From Callipepla californica brunnescens (taxonomy: Eukaryota > Chordata > Aves > Galliformes > Odontophoridae), in NCBI GenBank assembly GCA_023055505.1, contig JALIRH010000002.1:37643733-37707732 (forward strand): a stretch of DNA of 64,000 bases. Reading direction: 5' to 3'. The notes under the pieces were generated by a model that ran no database searches, was not told the DNA's origin, and was given only the letters and a program-made list of their open reading frames with translations. Positions 60,401 to 64,000 of this stretch are shown here, in pieces; within the stretch, counting starts at the first letter, position 1; each line of letters opens with the position of its first letter. The translations under genes were made by a program, and so were the position numbers.

Positions 60401-63165
60401 ACACAAGGCGGGAATACTGTTCACAGTGCCCCACTAAGGCCACACCATTTCTCCTGGCTGTGAAGGACATATTCATACTACACGGATGGGTGAGAACAGA
60501 GGAAGCACGACTTGACAGATGGATCCACTTTATTCCTGGTACTAGGACCCAAATAGACTGTGACAATGTATGTTTGTATACAACTTTCTTAATGAATGAA
60601 TTTTTCTTCTTGCTGCCTGTAAGAAGCTGCAGATTTTGCTATTCCTTTCTTATTCACTAAAAAAAACAACAACAAAAACGTAAAATATGCAAAAACATCA
60701 TCATCTTCATGTTATTAATTTCACTTCAGTTATATTAGTCTTCTTTCAAAATAGAGAACAATAAAATTACTCACCCATATGGTATGCTCAAAGAGTCAAG
60801 GAATGCAATTTTCACAAACAATTCTAACTTTGTCATGATTCTGAGAGCAGTCCAGTCAATGGCCAGGGTTGTCAGCTCCTGCCCCACAGTGCCTGTCCCC
60901 ATTTCCCAGAGAGATACCCAGGGCTGGGAGTGCCCCTGACTGCTCTGTTCCTGGTCAGAGAAGTGAGATGGGCCCTGTCTGCCAGGTTCTGCCTTGCCCA
61001 CCCTGGAATGTTCTGGCTCTCACTGTGCCCTATTAGAACAAAATGAACTAAACAGTAAAAAGTAGTTTTAGCAAGATGTTGAAACTGATGCATTCTTTCA
61101 TAGCAGTTTATCTGAAGTCTGTGTCTTGATAAAAAAAAAAAAAGTAAATAATGGATTCTGATTATTAAGGTAATAGGATATAACCTTCTGAAGCACTGCC
61201 ATGCAGATACACACCTGTGATCTTGACTGGACTGAATCACATTCAACCTACAGCAACAAAGAAACTAAAACAAGTCTACAGAAGAACAGCACTACATGGA
61301 AGAACTGAACCCACAGCAGATGTTTTGTTGTTCTTCACCTTTGGGTTGAAACCTTTGGGTTTCATCACTTAAGATGAATGCTTTGACTTGCTGCTTGATT
61401 AGTTGTTTAGGCAAAATTTCCGCTAGCGAGCTGCATCTTCAGAGAATTGGATATACTGTGTCAAACCATGAACAAAACTTTCTGTATTCCATTTTAGATG
61501 TTAATCTTGATTTCACAATATAAACTCCAAATTATCTATCAGCATTCAGCTAAATGGTGAGAGATCCTGGAAAGACTAACATCTCAGAAAAAAATCTCAG
61601 AATGGTCAAGAATCATTATCTCTGCCTTTATCTCAACCACTGGTTCATAACAAAATTTTCTCTTTATACATGGAAGTATAAAAGATGACCTTACACTTAA
61701 GGAATGTACGTGAAGACAGAAGTGACTCAGGGTTAAACATGAGAAAATCAAACTGGAATGAATGAGGAGGCAGGAGGAGCATTGGCTACCCCTGAGACTT
61801 TAATTTATGATACTTTTTGATTTTGTAGCATAACTGGGAGAGGCTACCATATCTGAAGAATCACTGCAGACACAGTACTCAGGCACACTCCAGTAAGAAG
61901 AAAAAAATAGCAGAATCTCTAAACATATCAGGCTGTAAACTTTAGCTACCAAAGACCAGACAAATTTTCTTTTCAGCCAGCTTCACAAATGCACGCTATT
62001 CTCTGAGTGTGGTAGTGGACAGCAGGTAGATGTACATACAGAGAAACCAGAGGATTCCAAAGAGCAAGTGAACAAAACCACTTCACTCCAAGAGAAAATG
62101 GGTGCAAAAGGGAAAAGAGCATGCATCTAAACCTTACCCTACACAGTTGTGCAACTCTCAATTATTTTTGCAAATATTAAGAAATCTATTCACTAAACAT
62201 AAATGCAACACTTGCCTTTTGATATGAGGTTGAATGCCTCTACAGTCTGAAATATAAAACTAAAAGTCGTATTTAATCTTAAAAACCTTTATTTTCTTTT
62301 TTACTTTGCTATACATCATACGGGCTACTCCAAAAAGATATTTTTAATAGTTCTCTTCTTCATTGAAGAAATCATATACGCCACAAAATTTAAAATACGG
62401 CTATGTCGTAATTATAGCCATAATTCCAGGAGAAGTATTCAGTGCCTTCAGCAATGACATAATATAAATGCTCCATAATAACTTCAATCTCCCTCCAAAT
62501 GTTCATTCAGATTAATTTACACAAGTACATTGCCCTTTTCCTCACATGCCACAGAAACATTTGCCCTGGAGTGAAAGATAATTGCTCTTTAGACTCTGTT
62601 GCTCAGCTGAGTGGGGCAAGACATACTCATGGAAATGTAACAACTGTACAACCAACTGTTGCACGAGTGACAACACAAAAAGTTATTTCTATGAAAACGT
62701 TGATTTCTATGACAATCATTAAAGGATTTTTAAATCAACAACATAAAGAACAACCTGTGCAAGATAATTACACTAATACTGATAAGTTTCAGTGAGAAAG
62801 GAAAAATAATGACTGAGCACAGTAAAACCAAACCTAAGTGTTATTATTATTTTATAAATATGTGCTGTATATTATGCCATAGTATAAAATACAGCATTCA
62901 TTAAGAAGAAGGTCACTCTGTAACAGCATAGCTAAAAGCTATGTCTTAATTTTTATATTGCAATGTCACACTGATTTTCAAGACTATAAAAGCATTTATT
63001 TTGTACATTTAAAACTTCATAATCTATAGGATTTATTCTTAGTATGCAATGAATTAGAAACATCTTATCCATTACTGGAAAAAAATGATTTATATTATTA
63101 TTTTGGAAATCACTACTGTTAATAATTTTTTGAAATCACATGAACTAAAAAGGGAAATACTGGAT

Positions 63166-63612
63166 AGACTCCAGTGGAGGGATACAAAGTTAATCACCCT
63201 CGTAAGGCCCTGGAGCATATCTCTTATGAGTGAAGTCTGAGAGACCTGAGACTGTTAGCCTGGAAAAGAGAAGAGTGAGAGCACATCTTATCAACACTTA
63301 CAAATATCTAAAGGGTAGGTGTCAAGTGGATGGGACCAGGCTCTTTTTGGCTGTGCTCTGTGCTAGAGGAAGGGGTGCTGGACACAAACTGGAACTCAGG
63401 AAGTTCGTTATTATTTATTACTTTGAGGGTTAAAAAGCACTTGGAACAATCTGCCCACAGAGATTGTGAAGTCTTTTTCCCTACAGATATTCAAAACCTG
63501 TTTGGATGCCTTCCTGTGTAACGTACTGTGGAGAACCTGCTTTAGCAGGGAGTTTGGGTTAGATGAACTTCAAGGGTTCTTTCCAATCCCTATGATTGTG
63601 TTTTTCTATTAT
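63166..63612 (+). mobile_element. CR1 LINE 3' fragment
   Basis: Plus-strand CR1 C-terminal and 3' region: conserved GCCCTGGAGCATATCTCTTA at 63207-63226, then LSLEKRRVRAHLI-type codons (about 63253-63290), FKTCLDAFL-type codons near 63492-63520, and a decayed terminus CTATGATTGTGTTTTTCT. It lies tail-to-tail with the next CR1, about 55 bp away. Confidence 0.85.
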
Positions 63613-63667
63613 GAAAGCAAAACCTAGGGCCAAGTACCAGTATCTAAGAGAGAACCTGGGAACTGTT

Positions 63668-64000
63668 AATCATGAAATAATAGAATGGTTTGGGTTGGAA
63701 AGGGCCTTAAAGATCATCTACTTCCAAACCCCATCCCATAAGCAGGAACATCTTCCGCTAGACCAGTTTGCCCAAAGCCCCATCCTACCTGAACATCAAC
63801 ACACAGCATCCACAACATTCTGGACATCCTGTTTCAGTGCCTCACTATCCTCATAGAGAAGAATTTCTTCCCAACGTGTGATCTTAAACTCCTCTCGTTT
63901 AGTCTAAAGTCATTACCTCTTCCCTTATCACTACACTCCTTAATCATCCTCATCGCCTCCTCAACATCTGCTCCAAGAGCTCCACATCATTCCTGTGCTG
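63668..64000 (-). mobile_element. CR1 LINE 3' fragment, continuing past window end
   Basis: Minus-strand CR1 terminus beginning on the plus strand as CATGAAATAATAGAATGGTT and continuing with GGGTTGGAAAGGGCCTTAAA, the complement of the conserved CR1 3' region, then decayed RT C-terminal codons up to the window edge. Confidence 0.88.

Larger units (their letters stand above)
39406..64000 (-). other. Region upstream of the SNTG1 start exon, probably intron
   Basis: The start exon is preceded by a splice acceptor, so this region is at least partly intron between a 5' non-coding exon and the first coding exon. I found no promoter-like CpG island and no convincing 5' exon. It contains CR1 pieces at 41728-43320, 52118-52935 (interrupted by an LTR), 55790-56441, 57224-57471, 63166-63612 and 63668-64000. 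The stretches 39900-41720, 43330-52110, 52940-55780, 56450-57220 and 57480-63160 show no gene, apart from simple repeats, an inverted TTTG/CAAA pair and a GC-richer patch at 60840-61030. Confidence 0.65.

Noticed and set aside
60283..60660. 125-codon plus-strand open frame
   Set aside because: No domain, no splice or poly(A) context, and overlapped by an open frame on the other strand.
1..64000. tRNA, rRNA, CRISPR, operons or a novel multi-gene system
   Set aside because: No B-box/cloverleaf, array-like spacers or clustered genes were seen. The window is intronic vertebrate DNA.

Overview
The window is AT-rich vertebrate genomic DNA from a bird, most likely a galliform and probably chicken. 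It holds many 5'-truncated CR1 LINE copies (the dominant avian retrotransposon), a short solo LTR resembling avian alpharetrovirus LTRs, and six small exons that encode the N-terminus of gamma-1-syntrophin (SNTG1).

The only host gene I can support is SNTG1, on the minus strand. Its exons run from right to left: start-codon exon 39351-39405, then 27830-27964, 15563-15619, 8226-8283, 4764-4807 and 4615-4656. All have GT/AG boundaries and join in one frame without a stop, giving 363 coding nt (residues 1-121). Residues 1-54 are the first half of the split PH1 domain, and residues from 55 on are most of the PDZ domain. The rest of PDZ, PH2 and the C-terminus lie left of the window. The first coding exon has a splice acceptor upstream of its 28-nt leader, so at least one 5' non-coding exon and the promoter lie further right, unrecognised here or beyond base 64000.

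The rest is intron. From left to right: 1-4614 (partial intron with a 2.8 kb CR1); a 107-bp intron; a 3.4 kb intron with one CR1; a 7.3 kb intron with no recognised element; a 12.2 kb intron with the alpharetrovirus-like solo LTR, a CR1 and a possible degenerate LTR; an 11.4 kb intron with three CR1 pieces and a large AT/AC microsatellite; and 39406-64000, upstream of the start exon, with six CR1 pieces and a well-preserved solo LTR nested inside one of them.

I saw no operon, CRISPR array, tRNA or rRNA and no undescribed multi-gene system. The most interesting points are the LTRs in or near a brain-expressed gene, a 25-nt homopolymer forming the polypyrimidine tract of a PDZ exon, and inverted CR1 pairs. 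Retroelement names beyond CR1 and alpharetrovirus-like are inference, because no database search was possible.
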